A stretch of 38,612 nt of DNA from CAZFBR01 sp035353495 [NCBI: uncultured bacterium] (GCA_964517215.1 CAZFBR010000006.1:1-38612); one strand, 5' to 3'; shown: positions 8,068 through 15,743, numbered from the stretch's first letter. Translations and numbers: made by a program. The notes: generated by a model not told the origin, from the sequence alone.

Positions 8068-8732
8068 CCGCCGGGTCGCTGACGGTGACCGTGACCGGGG
8101 TGGCGCTAACGGCCGGCGCATCGCCGGCGGACTGGCGCGCGCAGCTGGCACCGGAGGAACGCCGGCGGGCGGCGGAGACGACCGCGCCGGCGGTGCGGGC
8201 GCGGTTCATCGCCATGCGCTGCGCGCTGCGCGGCGTCCTGGCGGCGCGCCTGCAGTGCGCGCCGGCGGCGGTGCCGATCCGGCTGACGGAACGCGGCAAG
8301 CCGTATCTGGACGGCAACCCGTTCTTTTTTTCGATAAGCTACCGTGCCGGGATCGGTCTGATCGCGGTGGCGGAACGCGAGCTCGGCCTTGACGTTGAGC
8401 TGCTGGAAAATGCCGCGCATATCGCCACCGCGTCGGCGCTGACGTTTGCCGCGGATGAGCGCGCCGCCATCGAGCATTACACCGATGCCCGCCGGCGCGA
8501 GCTGCTCCTGCAGGGGTGGACGCGCAAGGAATCAATCGTCAAGGCGTGGGGCACGGGCATGACCCATCCGCTGCACAGCATCCGCACTGCGCCCGGGGCG
8601 GCGGAGGCGGTCAATGAATTTGACGGGCGGCGCTGGGTTACCCGCGATCTGCCGGCGCGCGGCAAGCCGTGGCGGGCGGCACTGACGGTGGCGCTGCCCG
8701 CGGGCGGGACGCTGCGGATCAGGCGCGCCTGA
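8064..8732 (+). CDS. 4'-phosphopantetheinyl transferase, Sfp-type
   Basis: The gene encodes 222 residues that should transfer phosphopantetheine from CoA to a conserved serine of an acyl or peptidyl carrier protein. The signatures are ERGKPYLDGNPFFFSISY (76-93, the GKP...F-S-S motif), GLDVELL (108-114; Asp110 and Glu112 bind Mg2+) and GWTRKESIVKAWGTG (151-165; W-x-x-K-E-x-x-x-K). The length and two-half layout fit the Sfp/AcpT superfamily instead of AcpS. It begins within the upstream stop (ATGA) and ends three bases before the convergent amphi-Trp gene. No carrier protein or polyketide genes are nearby, so the substrate is unknown. Confidence 0.9.
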   Translation: MTAGSLTVTVTGVALTAGASPADWRAQLAPEERRRAAETTAPAVRARFIAMRCALRGVLAARLQCAPAAVPIRLTERGKPYLDGNPFFFSISYRAGIGLIAVAERELGLDVELLENAAHIATASALTFAADERAAIEHYTDARRRELLLQGWTRKESIVKAWGTGMTHPLHSIRTAPGAAEAVNEFDGRRWVTRDLPARGKPWRAALTVALPAGGTLRIRRA

Positions 8733-8735
8733 CGG

Positions 8736-8951
8736 TCACGCGCGCCAGCGCAGCTGAAATTCGATTTCCGCAGTGCCGTGCGCACGCTCATGTTCGATGG
8801 AAATGTGCGCGTCGGCGGGGATGGTCAGGCGTTCACCGGCAAGCTGCAGACGGAACGGCCTGCCCGCCTCAAGCGCCGCGGCGAGGCGGCGCAATTTGCC
8901 GGCGAACTGCCGGGCGGGATAGTGGCGTTCAAGGTCGCGGGTACGGGCCAT
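8736..8951 (-). CDS. Amphi-Trp domain protein
   Basis: The gene encodes 71 residues. An N-terminal helix (QFAGKLRRLAAALEAGRPFR) leads to beta strands LQLAGERLTIPADAHISIE and a C-terminal EIEFQLRWRA. The pattern of a short helix followed by strands ending in an acidic-hydrophobic strand with Leu-Arg-Trp is that of the amphi-Trp domain, a small module of unknown function. ATG 8951 is preferred over ATG 8957 because AGGAG lies seven bases before it and only one base before the upstream ATG. Confidence 0.72.
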   Translation of the reverse strand: MARTRDLERHYPARQFAGKLRRLAAALEAGRPFRLQLAGERLTIPADAHISIEHERAHGTAEIEFQLRWRA

Positions 8952-9101
8952 GGACATGCTCCTGATGCAGTAGTGGTCGGTGGGGCAATGGCCGACCGGT
9001 CAAGGATACCATAAAACGGAAGCATGGGCAGCAAGCGGTCCGCAACGGGTGGACCGGCCGGCGCCCGGCGAAAACCGGACAGACGAAGGCGGGAGAAGAT
9101 C

Positions 9102-9608
9102 ATGCCGAACGATGAACTGCAGGAGACCAGACAATTCTACCGGCGGGTGATCGCCCTGACGGCCGGCATGGCGCTGGTCGCGGCCATGGTGGCGGTCAAT
9201 TTCGGTGTGATATATTTCCGCCAGCGCGATCGAGCGCAGCAGCAGCATGCCGCACTTGTCCGGCAGGTGGAGCGGATGAGTGGGGAACTGGCGGCGGAGA
9301 CCGTCGTCGTGGCGCCGCCCGTCACGCTGTCCCCCGCGGATTTGCAGCAGCTGTACCGCGCGGGACTGCGCAATCCGCTGCTTGAGCTGACCACCGACCT
9401 GCTGCGTCATGACGACGTCATCCCCCTCGCCGGCACGCAGGGGGGGACGATGCGGTTTATCTCGCCGCAGGACGTCTATGTGCTCAACCGCCATTGGGTG
9501 CTGGCGCATTGCACGGACGGGCATCAGCGCGGTGCGGTGCTGCTCGAATATGCGGTGGGTGACAGCGGCGCCATCCGCTGGCGCGCTGTGGCCGCGGCCC
9601 GGGAATGA
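9102..9608 (+). CDS. Single-pass membrane protein of unknown function
   Basis: The gene encodes 168 residues: a short cytoplasmic N-terminus, one transmembrane helix at about 16-38 (VIALTAGMALVAAMVAVNF), a Gln/Arg-rich juxtamembrane stretch that may form a short coiled coil, and a soluble domain (about 75-168) with SPADLQQLYRAGLRNPLLEL and DVYVLNRHWVLAHCTDG. I recognise no family. The start is the ATG at 9102, with GGGAGAAG just upstream; the longer frame from 9024 would add an Arg-rich extension with no ribosome binding site. The gene converges on thrH with 13 bases between stops. Confidence 0.72.
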   Translation: MPNDELQETRQFYRRVIALTAGMALVAAMVAVNFGVIYFRQRDRAQQQHAALVRQVERMSGELAAETVVVAPPVTLSPADLQQLYRAGLRNPLLELTTDLLRHDDVIPLAGTQGGTMRFISPQDVYVLNRHWVLAHCTDGHQRGAVLLEYAVGDSGAIRWRAVAAARE

Positions 9609-9621
9609 TGACGGGTCCGGA

Positions 9622-10236
9622 TCAGGTGCTGATCAACCCGGTCAACCGCTGCTGCAATTCGGCATAGCTGGTGCAGACCGGATATCCGGGGTGGGCGGCG
9701 GCGAGTGCCGCCGGCGGCCGGAAGAAAAATCCGCAGTCGGCAGCATGCAGCATGCCCAGGTCATTGTGTGAATCCGCGACCGCCGCGGTGGTGAAGCCGA
9801 GGTTGCGGAATGCGCGCACGGCGGCGGCCTTGCCGTCGGGGCAGCGCTGCCGCCAGCCGGTGATCATGCCGTCGGCATCGACGACGATGGTGTGGCAAAG
9901 CAGTGCCGGCCGGCCGAGATGCATCATGAGCGGCGCGGCAAATTCATAAAATGTATCGGAGAGGATAACGACGGTCGCCCGGTCGCGCAGCCAGTCGAGG
10001 AACGCGGGCGCACCGGGCAGGGGCGCCAGTGCGGCAAGAATCGCCTGCACCGTGCGCAGGGAAAGGCGGTGGTCGCGCAGCACGGCCAGCCGTTCCGCCA
10101 TCAGCCGGTCATACGCGGGTTCGTCGCGGGTCGTGCGCTGCAGCGCACCCACCCCGGTGGCGGCGGCGATCGCCGGCCAGAACTCGGGAACCAGCACACT
10201 TTCCAGATCAAGCGCAACGAGCAGCGGTTGGTCCAC
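9622..10236 (-). CDS. thrH: ThrH-type phosphoserine phosphatase/homoserine phosphotransferase (HAD)
   Basis: The gene encodes 204 residues of the haloacid dehalogenase superfamily, the same length as Pseudomonas ThrH. HAD motif I is DLESVL with the nucleophile Asp10 and Glu at +2, typical of ThrH. The stretch TTRDEPAYDRLMAERL, motif II ILSDTFYEFAAPLM, a motif III Lys (DGKAAAV) and motif IV ADSHNDLGML are all close to ThrH. ThrH hydrolyses phosphoserine and can transfer the phosphate to homoserine. The start is GTG at 10236, preceded by GGAGG. It has its own candidate promoter but also lies 83 bases downstream of the metal transporter operon on the same strand. Confidence 0.88.
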   Translation of the reverse strand: MDQPLLVALDLESVLVPEFWPAIAAATGVGALQRTTRDEPAYDRLMAERLAVLRDHRLSLRTVQAILAALAPLPGAPAFLDWLRDRATVVILSDTFYEFAAPLMMHLGRPALLCHTIVVDADGMITGWRQRCPDGKAAAVRAFRNLGFTTAAVADSHNDLGMLHAADCGFFFRPPAALAAAHPGYPVCTSYAELQQRLTGLIST

Positions 10237-10265
10237 AATTCCTCCGGGCGATCAACGGTTCGGCA

Positions 10266-10294
10266 ATAGTAGTCATTCCCGGCCGGAAATGCAA
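10266..10294 (-). promoter_or_regulatory. Candidate promoter for thrH
   Basis: On the reverse strand TTGCAT (10289-10294) and TACTAT (10266-10271) are 17 bases apart. The predicted leader is about 23 bases to the GTG at 10236. A hairpin (CCGCCG/CGGCGG arms) lies between this promoter and the permease stop but has no T-run. Confidence 0.45.
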
Positions 10295-10319
10295 ACGGCA
10301 TCCGCCGTACGACCGGCGG

Positions 10320-11159
10320 CTAACGGGGCCGGCGGCTGAAGGGGACGGTAATGAAGTACCACAGCGCCGCCAGCAGGGCGACGGTTGCGCCGGTGGCAGT
10401 GTCGGCATAATACGACAGTGCCAGCCCCGCCAGTCCGCAGCACAGGCCGCCGCCCACGGCGATCCCGTGGTAGCCGCGCATGGTGCGCGACAGGTTGCGC
10501 GCGGCGGCGGCGGGGATGATGAGCAGCGCATTGATGACCAGCAGTCCCACCCACGGCAGCGCCAGGGTGACCAGCATGGCCAGAAGAATGGAAAAGGAGA
10601 ATTCCAGCGCGGCGATGTTGTCGCCGCGACTGCGGGCCAAGGCGGGATTAAACGAGGCGAGCAGGAAGCGGTTGAAGGCGAACCACCAGACCAGCAGACA
10701 GACGCACCCGGCGCCGGCCAGGGCCAGCAGCTCGGCGGGAGCGATGCTGAGCAGGTCGCCGGCGAGGTAGGAAGTGAATTGCGCCAGCCCGCGTCCGCGC
10801 GAGAGCAGGGTGAGGCCGAGGGCCACCGCGGCGGCGGCGCAGATGCCGATATGGGTGTCGGTCGAGGCGCTGCTCTGCCGGCGCAGGACGGTCAGCACCG
10901 TGGCGAACAGCGCGGCGAAGACCAGCATGACCGGCAGCGGCGACGTTGCGCCCAGCAGCACGCCGATGGCCAGGCCGGTAAGCGAGGCATGGGCGACTGC
11001 ATCGGCGAAGAAGGCCATGCGATTGCCCACGGCGAGCGTCCCCAGCAGACCGAGCAGCGGACAGAGCAGCAGGATCGCCAGCAGCGCATGCTGCAGGAAC
11101 AGGAACTGCGACCAGGGCGCCGGCAGGAGGGCGCAGAGCTGGTACCAGGGCGCGAGCAT
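10320..11159 (-). CDS. Metal ABC transporter permease (ZnuB/MntB-like)
   Basis: The gene encodes 279 very hydrophobic residues with about eight predicted membrane helices. The family-specific stretch NRMAFFADAVAHASLTGLAIG (from about residue 45) corresponds to the ABC-3 family motif in which the conserved Ala-His-Ala-x-Leu segment contacts the ATPase. VTLALPWVGLLVINALLIIP near 210-230 is the conserved late segment. The ATG at 11159 shares its A with the TGA of the ATPase gene, so translation is coupled. It forms the channel for uptake of Zn2+ or Mn2+; no periplasmic binding protein (ZnuA) gene is in the operon, so one must be elsewhere. Confidence 0.9.
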   Translation of the reverse strand: MLAPWYQLCALLPAPWSQFLFLQHALLAILLLCPLLGLLGTLAVGNRMAFFADAVAHASLTGLAIGVLLGATSPLPVMLVFAALFATVLTVLRRQSSASTDTHIGICAAAAVALGLTLLSRGRGLAQFTSYLAGDLLSIAPAELLALAGAGCVCLLVWWFAFNRFLLASFNPALARSRGDNIAALEFSFSILLAMLVTLALPWVGLLVINALLIIPAAAARNLSRTMRGYHGIAVGGGLCCGLAGLALSYYADTATGATVALLAALWYFITVPFSRRPR

Positions 11160-11947
11160 CAGGCATGGCTCCCGGCATGCGGGAGGACCGCGTGCGGATG
11201 GCGCAGGGCCGGATCGGGAGTCAGCCGGCCGAACAGGCGGACGCACTCGGGGTGGGCGAGCACCGCAGCGGGGGTGTCCACGGCGATCACGGTGCGATTG
11301 AGCAGCACAAAACGGTCGGCATGGCGGGCGACCAGATCAAGATCGTGCGCCACCAGGAGAATGGACAGGTCGAAATCGCGCCGCAAGGCGCAGATGAGCC
11401 CGTAGAAATTCTCCCGTCCGCCGGCATCGACCCCGGCCACGGGCTCGTCGAGCAGCAGCAGATCGGGGAGTGGTTCCAGGGCGAGCGCCAGCAGCACCCG
11501 CTGCAGTTCGCCGCCCGACAAGTCGCCGACGCGGCGGTCGAACAGATGGTCCGCCTGCACGCGGGCGAGCGCGGCAGTGGCGCGCGCGCGCAAGGCGGCG
11601 GTATGGCCGAGCCAGACAGGGAAGCGGGCCAGCGCGGCGGCGAACAGGTCGGCCACCGTGAGCGGAGCGCCCTGGTCGAATTCCAGCGATTGCGGCACAT
11701 AGCCGAACCGCGGCCGGCGGCGCCGGCCGGTGGCGGCGTCGAGGAAACGGACTTCGCCGGAAAAGGGGAGCTCACCCAGCAGCGCGCGCAGCAGGGTGGT
11801 CTTGCCGGCGCCGTTGGGCCCGATGAGTGCGGTCAGTTCGCCGCAATGCAGGTGCAAATCGATGCCGTCAAGCACAGTGCTGGTGCCGAGGCGGACGACC
11901 AGCCGGGACAGCTTCGTGCAGCAGCTGCCGCAGGCATGCCGGGTCAT
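11159..11947 (-). CDS. Metal ABC transporter ATPase (ZnuC-like) with N-terminal Cys cluster
   Basis: From the ATG at 11947 the protein has 262 residues, usual for ZnuC. Walker A is GPNGAGKT (43-50), the Q-loop is GYVPQS, the signature is LSGGELQR, Walker B is LLLLDEP and the switch His is in VAHDLDL. Unusually it begins MTRHACGSCC, giving Cys6, Cys9 and Cys10 plus His4, before the first strand; a similar CxxCC start occurs in a subset of ZnuC-like proteins (from memory) and may sense or bind metal. An in-frame ATG at 12043 would add 32 residues and overlap the regulator gene by 38 bases; neither start has a good ribosome binding site. It powers the 10320-11159 permease. Confidence 0.88.
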   Translation of the reverse strand: MTRHACGSCCTKLSRLVVRLGTSTVLDGIDLHLHCGELTALIGPNGAGKTTLLRALLGELPFSGEVRFLDAATGRRRRPRFGYVPQSLEFDQGAPLTVADLFAAALARFPVWLGHTAALRARATAALARVQADHLFDRRVGDLSGGELQRVLLALALEPLPDLLLLDEPVAGVDAGGRENFYGLICALRRDFDLSILLVAHDLDLVARHADRFVLLNRTVIAVDTPAAVLAHPECVRLFGRLTPDPALRHPHAVLPHAGSHA

Positions 11948-12005
11948 GCTGCTGCCGGCGGCCGCGCCCGCCCGGCGTGCCGGGGAGCGCTGCACGGTTG
12001 CCAGG

Positions 12006-12293
12006 TCATCGGGCCCGGCGTCCGCGCGGGTGGCGGCGGTCATGGCGGTCGCAGACCATGACCAATTCGTCGCAGTCGCCGCATTTGGTGATGCGATGGC
12101 TGGCGCGCAGCTGTTCCCAATGCTCCTTTTGTTTCGGGGACAGCAGCCCGCTGCCGCCGCACAGCGGGCAGGCGTTGTCGAGTGCGGCGAGTACGGCAGC
12201 GCGGATAAAATCGCTGCGGTTGGGCAGGGCGCGCAGGGCTGTCGCGAGCGCGGGATCGGTTTTGAAGGTCAGGACGGTGTCTTTGCGCGGCAT
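12006..12293 (-). CDS. Ribbon-helix-helix regulator with C-terminal zinc-ribbon-like region
   Basis: The gene encodes 95 residues. Residues 1-38 form a CopG/MetJ-type ribbon-helix-helix: KDTVLTFKTDPALATALRAL and SDFIRAAVLAAL. The C-terminal half carries CPLCGGSG (Cys42, Cys45), His58, His66, Cys71, Cys74, Cys81 and His84, enough for one or two zinc sites. The start is the ATG at 12293 with GGAGG seven bases upstream. It is the first gene of a transcript with the ZnuC- and ZnuB-like genes, and an inverted repeat overlaps the promoter, so it is probably the autogenous, zinc-dependent repressor of the operon. This is inferred from architecture and context, as an analogue of NikR and not of Zur. 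Confidence 0.82.
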   Translation of the reverse strand: MPRKDTVLTFKTDPALATALRALPNRSDFIRAAVLAALDNACPLCGGSGLLSPKQKEHWEQLRASHRITKCGDCDELVMVCDRHDRRHPRGRRAR

Positions 12294-12312
12294 GATGCCA
12301 CCTCCAGAGCAT

Positions 12313-12341
12313 ATATTACGAGGTAATACCACGGCTGTCAA
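12313..12341 (-). promoter_or_regulatory. Promoter of the metal-uptake operon
   Basis: On the reverse strand a perfect TTGACA (12336-12341) is followed after 17 bases by TAATAT (12313-12318). The start point is near 12306, about 13 bases before the start codon region, giving a short leader that contains GGAGG. Confidence 0.75.
12314..12328. promoter_or_regulatory. Inverted-repeat operator TATTAC-N3-GTAATA
   Basis: A perfect 6-bp inverted repeat with a 3-bp centre occupies the -10 box and the adjoining spacer of the metal-uptake promoter. Occupancy would block RNA polymerase. Size and symmetry fit a dimeric ribbon-helix-helix protein; the regulator encoded 21 bases downstream is the obvious ligand. 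It is an AT-rich site in GC-rich surroundings. Confidence 0.65.
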
Positions 12342-12385
12342 GGCGGTTGGTTGCCGGATGGCGCGGAGTTAGCTATAAGGACGGC

Positions 12386-12577
12386 ATGGACAGGGTGCAG
12401 CGGGCCAGGCGGGGTCAGGGCATGGTGGAATACGCCTTGATTGTCGGCATGGTGGCGATTATTGTGATGACGTTTGCCTATGCCTTCGGCCCGGCGGTCT
12501 GGGATGCGGTGCTCACGCGCGAAGAGGTTGCCGACAACGGCCGCGCCGGCGTCTCCATGACCATTTACCGCGAATAA
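12386..12577 (+). CDS. Flp-type prepilin-like small protein
   Basis: The gene encodes 63 residues: a short basic leader MDRVQRARRG followed by QGMVEYALIVGMVAIIVMTF. Cleavage after Gly10 by a TadV/PilD-type prepilin peptidase would leave a mature N-terminus with Glu5-Tyr6, the hallmark of Flp pilins, then a 20-residue hydrophobic helix. The C-terminal part (about 36-63) is slightly longer than in minimal Flp proteins. No tad/cpa genes are nearby. AAGGACGG precedes the ATG. It diverges from the metal-uptake operon and converges on the DUF2892 gene. Confidence 0.75.
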   Translation: MDRVQRARRGQGMVEYALIVGMVAIIVMTFAYAFGPAVWDAVLTREEVADNGRAGVSMTIYRE

Positions 12578-12583
12578 GCGGGT

Positions 12584-12799
12584 TCAGAGCAGACCGCGGC
12601 GTCTGAACAGCCGTTCCGCCGGACAGAATCCCGTGAATGCAGACTGAAGCAGATTGACTCCGACCAGGGCGGTTAGCAGCAGAAACCGCAGATCCAGCCA
12701 CCACCCCAACGCCAGCGACAGCAGGATGAGTGTTCCCGCCAGCATGCGTACTGCCTGCTCGGCAGTCATGGCACGGTCGTTTGCCCGACGGTCCTTCAT
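12584..12799 (-). CDS. DUF2892 (YgaP-like) inner membrane protein
   Basis: The gene encodes 71 residues: a charged N-terminus (MKDRRANDRAMTAEQAVRML), two hydrophobic segments LAGTLILLSLALGWWL and FLLLTALVGVNLLQSAFTGF, then CPAERLFRRRGLL. The pattern of two helices, GVNLLQSAFTGFCP and a basic tail is that of DUF2892, often found alone or fused to rhodanese domains. The start is the ATG at 12799 with GGGGGGG seven bases upstream; the open frame extends far further without support. Function unknown. Confidence 0.85.
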   Translation of the reverse strand: MKDRRANDRAMTAEQAVRMLAGTLILLSLALGWWLDLRFLLLTALVGVNLLQSAFTGFCPAERLFRRRGLL

Positions 12800-13150
12800 G
12801 TTTTCCCCCCCACCCGCGGTTGTTCGCGGCGACTCGGAAGCGTTCCCGCTGATCAGGGATTGCGTTCGGCACGGTTCGCGCGGTTCATGATGCCGCCGGC
12901 CATGCGCAATGCAGCATCGCGTCCCGGCATGGCCGCCGTCATCCCCGCCTGCCTCCGCAGGCAGGAAACGGGTGATGCCGGTGACCGTTACCGTACCTGA
13001 CGTGCCGGTTGCGGTCAAGGCGCGGGATTGCTGGCGATTTTCAGGCAGCGGCCCGGCGGGCGGTGCCGGCATCGCGGTGTCCGGGTGCATGGTAACGGTG
13101 GCCGGGGGGGGGCGCCTGCCGGGCGGCATTCGTCGCCGGCGCGCGAGGTA
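12800..13150. other. Non-coding gap before the DEAD-box operon
   Basis: About 350 bases with no supported gene. It holds the palindromic element at 12940-12977 and very GC-rich sequence including an 8-base G-run around 13104-13112. No other structure was recognised. Confidence 0.5.
12940..12977. repeat. REP-like palindromic element
   Basis: An imperfect extended palindrome: CATC-CCCG-CCTGCC, a short TCCGCA centre, then GGCAGG-AAACGGG-TGATG. The core CCTGCC/GGCAGG arms are perfect. The layout resembles dispersed intergenic REP/dRS3-type repeats of other bacteria, but only this copy was seen in the window. Confidence 0.4.
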
Positions 13151-13159
13151 TGCTATACT
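13151..13159 (+). promoter_or_regulatory. Extended -10 promoter of the helicase-cyclase-rubredoxin operon
   Basis: TGCTATACT combines a TGn element and a five-of-six -10 box (TATACT, 13154-13159). The ATG at 13186 lies 26 bases downstream, with AAGGAG between. No convincing -35 is present. Confidence 0.6.
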
Positions 13160-13185
13160 GACCTGCTGGGAACAAGGAGAATGAC

Positions 13186-14682
13186 ATGAGTGAGTTTGCT
13201 GAATCGGCACCGGGCCTGACGCCGGAAACCGGCGGGATGGCGGAAATGGTGCCAGAGGATATGACGGGTGGCGCGGTGGTCATGGAGCCCGACCCTGCGG
13301 TGACGGGGTTTGACCAGGTCGGGGTAACGGATCCGATTGTGCGGGCGCTCAAGCGCCACGGCTTTGTCACGCCCACACCCATTCAGGCGGAGACGATTCC
13401 CCTGATCCTTACCGGGCGCGATATGATCGGTCAGGCGGAAACGGGTTCGGGTAAAACCCTGGCCTGCTCGATCCCTGCGGCGCAGATGTGCGATCCCGCG
13501 CTCAAGGAGATCCAGGTGCTGGTGCTGGCGCCGACCCGTGAGCTGGCGGTGCAGTATCTCAATGAAATGGCGCTGGTGGCGGAAGACATCGGATTGACCC
13601 CGTTCGCGGTCTACGGCGGCTTCGACAAGAGCATCCAGCGCGCCAAGTTCGCCACCGGGGTGCAGATGCTGGTGGCGACGCCGGGCCGGCTGATCGACTT
13701 GATTTACAACGATTACCTGCCGCTGAATCATGTCAAGCTGCTGATCATCGACGAAGGCGATGAAATGCTCGACATGGGCTTCATCGAGGATCTGGATTTT
13801 ATCGCCCAGTGCCTGGTGCAGCAGCACCAGACGCTGCTCTTCTCGGCGACGATGCCGCCGCCCATCCGTAAACTGGCGGACAAATTCCTGCATAATCCGC
13901 TGCACATCAAGCTGAATGCCGGACAGGTGACCCCAAAGACGCTGGACCATGCCTACATCACTGTGCCCGGGCGTGACAAGACGGCCATGCTGCTCAAGCT
14001 GCTGCGCACCGAGGATATCACCCAGGCGATTATTTTCTGCAATGCGCGCACGCGAGTGCAGGAACTGTTTGACAAGCTGAAACGAGAGGTGCGCGATTTT
14101 GACTATCTGCACGGCGGACTGGAACAGGACCTGCGCATGCGCATCATGGACCGGTTCCGCCACGGCAAATTGAAGTATGTGGTGACGACCGATGTGATGG
14201 CCCGCGGCCTGGATTTTGTGAATGTCAGCCATATCATTCACTTCGATCTGCCGCATGAGGCGGAGAGTTACGTCCATCGCAGCGGGCGCACGGCGCGCAA
14301 GGGCAAGCGCGGTATCGCCATTGCCCTGGTGACGCCGGGCGACAGCGGCCGCTTTGCTGAAATCAAGCGGATTGCGGATATCGTCCCGTTTCCTTTCAAA
14401 CCGGAGGTGTACAGTGCCGGGGCGGTGGCGGGCAACGCTCTGGGTGACGACCGCTGCGGCCGGCGACCGGGCGGTCATGACCGCCAGCGCCGGTCCGCGC
14501 AGCGCGGCCATGGGCGGAGCGGCGGCCGGCAGGAAGAAAAGTCGCGCGGCGCCGGAACGGCAACCGGTTCGACCCAAGGCGCCGCCGGCCGGCCGGCTGG
14601 CGGTTCGCGCCGTCGTGGCGGGCGGGGACGCGGTTCCCGTCCGCAGGGCGCCGGTCCGCAGCCGGGTGGCAGCGGTCAATGA
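13186..14682 (+). CDS. DEAD-box family ATP-dependent RNA helicase (DEGD variant)
   Basis: The gene encodes 498 residues. All helicase motifs are visible: Q motif (GF near 41-42, PTPIQ at 63-67), AETGSGKT (84-91), PTREL (116-120), TPGR (165-168), motif II DEGDEMLDMGF (from 189), SAT (220-222), TTDVMARGLD (334-343) and HRSGRTAR (364-371). Motif II is DEGD instead of DEAD, a tolerated variant in the family. From about residue 420 the tail is low-complexity Gly/Arg/Gln with RGG-like runs, typical of RNA-binding extensions. Likely role: RNA unwinding in ribosome assembly or RNA decay. AAGGAG precedes the ATG by seven bases. The stop overlaps the cyclase start (ATGA). Confidence 0.93.
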   Translation: MSEFAESAPGLTPETGGMAEMVPEDMTGGAVVMEPDPAVTGFDQVGVTDPIVRALKRHGFVTPTPIQAETIPLILTGRDMIGQAETGSGKTLACSIPAAQMCDPALKEIQVLVLAPTRELAVQYLNEMALVAEDIGLTPFAVYGGFDKSIQRAKFATGVQMLVATPGRLIDLIYNDYLPLNHVKLLIIDEGDEMLDMGFIEDLDFIAQCLVQQHQTLLFSATMPPPIRKLADKFLHNPLHIKLNAGQVTPKTLDHAYITVPGRDKTAMLLKLLRTEDITQAIIFCNARTRVQELFDKLKREVRDFDYLHGGLEQDLRMRIMDRFRHGKLKYVVTTDVMARGLDFVNVSHIIHFDLPHEAESYVHRSGRTARKGKRGIAIALVTPGDSGRFAEIKRIADIVPFPFKPEVYSAGAVAGNALGDDRCGRRPGGHDRQRRSAQRGHGRSGGRQEEKSRGAGTATGSTQGAAGRPAGGSRRRGGRGRGSRPQGAGPQPGGSGQ

Positions 14683-15743
14683 CCGAACCGGCCGGCCCGC
14701 GGATCACCGGGCTGGGGGCAGTGTGCGCGCTGCCAGCCGGCATGCCGGCGGTATGGCTGGCAACCAATGCCCCGGCGGCGGTGATCGCGGCCACGCGGCC
14801 GGAGGTGCTGCTGCTCGCGGGTGAAGATGATGCGGCCACCGCGGCACTGTGCCGCCGGCTGAAAGGCGATGCGCTGCTGGCGGAGGTGCCGTCCGTGGCG
14901 CTGGGCATGGCCGACGGCAGATGCGCCCTGCTGGCGGCGGGTGCGGATGATTATGTGCTGCTGCCGGTGCTGGCGGAGGAACTGACCCGGAAACTGGCGC
15001 ACGCCGGCGCGGTGCGCCGGATGCGGCTGCTGGTGCATGATCAGGAACGCGATTATGCCCGGCTGCTGGCCTATGCCCGGCCGTATCTGCCGGCGACGGC
15101 GGTGCCGGATCGCGCGGCGGCGGCGGCGGTCCTGCCGCCGACCCGGCGGCGTGAACTGGCGATTTTCTACTCCGACATTCGCGGCTTTACCCGTTTGTCG
15201 GAAACTGTGCCGCCGGAGCGGGTGGTCGATCTGCTCAATTTTATCCTGTATTTCATTTTTGACATCATTCTGCGCCATGGCGGCAGCATTGACAAGGTAA
15301 TTGGCGATGCAGTCATGGCGGTATTTGTGCCGCGTGATGACCGTGACAATGCCGCCGCGCGCGCGGTGGCGGCGGCGGTGGCGGTCCAGCGGGAAATGGC
15401 GCAATGCAATGAACTGATGGCGATTTCGCCGAAATTGAATCCGGACGGCACCCTGCCGCCGGTGCTGCTCGGCATCGGCATCAATTACGCCGAGGTGGTG
15501 CAGGGGACGCTGGGCACGCCCGACCGCATGGACTATACCGTGATCGGCGACGGGGTGAACATGGCCAGCCGCTGCCAGTCGCTGGCGCATGGCGGTGAGA
15601 TCATTGTTACGGCGGCGGTGGCGGAGCGGGTGCGTGACCGCGCGCTGTTGGAGGAATTGCCGCCGGTGACGATCAAGGGGAAGACCGGCGAACAGGTGCT
15701 GTTTGCCGTTACGGGCAACGACGGACCCGGAGGAGGGGCATGA
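14679..15743 (+). CDS. Class III adenylate cyclase with degenerate receiver domain
   Basis: The gene encodes 354 residues. Residues 1-115 look like a receiver domain that has lost key residues (AGEDD acidic cluster kept, terminal ADDYVLLPV with no invariant Lys). Residues 155-345 are a class III cyclase: FYSDIRGFTRLSE (metal Asp166), GGSIDKVIGDAVMAVF (purine-selecting Lys206, metal Asp210), then MDYTVIGDGVNMASR with Thr287, Asn294 and Arg298 for adenine selection and transition-state stabilisation. All catalytic residues are present, so cAMP production is likely. It has no membrane segment. Coupled to the helicase by ATGA and to the next gene by overlap. Confidence 0.92.
   Translation: MTEPAGPRITGLGAVCALPAGMPAVWLATNAPAAVIAATRPEVLLLAGEDDAATAALCRRLKGDALLAEVPSVALGMADGRCALLAAGADDYVLLPVLAEELTRKLAHAGAVRRMRLLVHDQERDYARLLAYARPYLPATAVPDRAAAAAVLPPTRRRELAIFYSDIRGFTRLSETVPPERVVDLLNFILYFIFDIILRHGGSIDKVIGDAVMAVFVPRDDRDNAAARAVAAAVAVQREMAQCNELMAISPKLNPDGTLPPVLLGIGINYAEVVQGTLGTPDRMDYTVIGDGVNMASRCQSLAHGGEIIVTAAVAERVRDRALLEELPPVTIKGKTGEQVLFAVTGNDGPGGGA

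Noticed and set aside
12351-12379. TTGCCG-17-TATAAG as promoter of the Flp-like gene
   Set aside because: It would place the transcript start on the ATG and overlap the ribosome binding sequence; a leaderless message is possible but unsupported.
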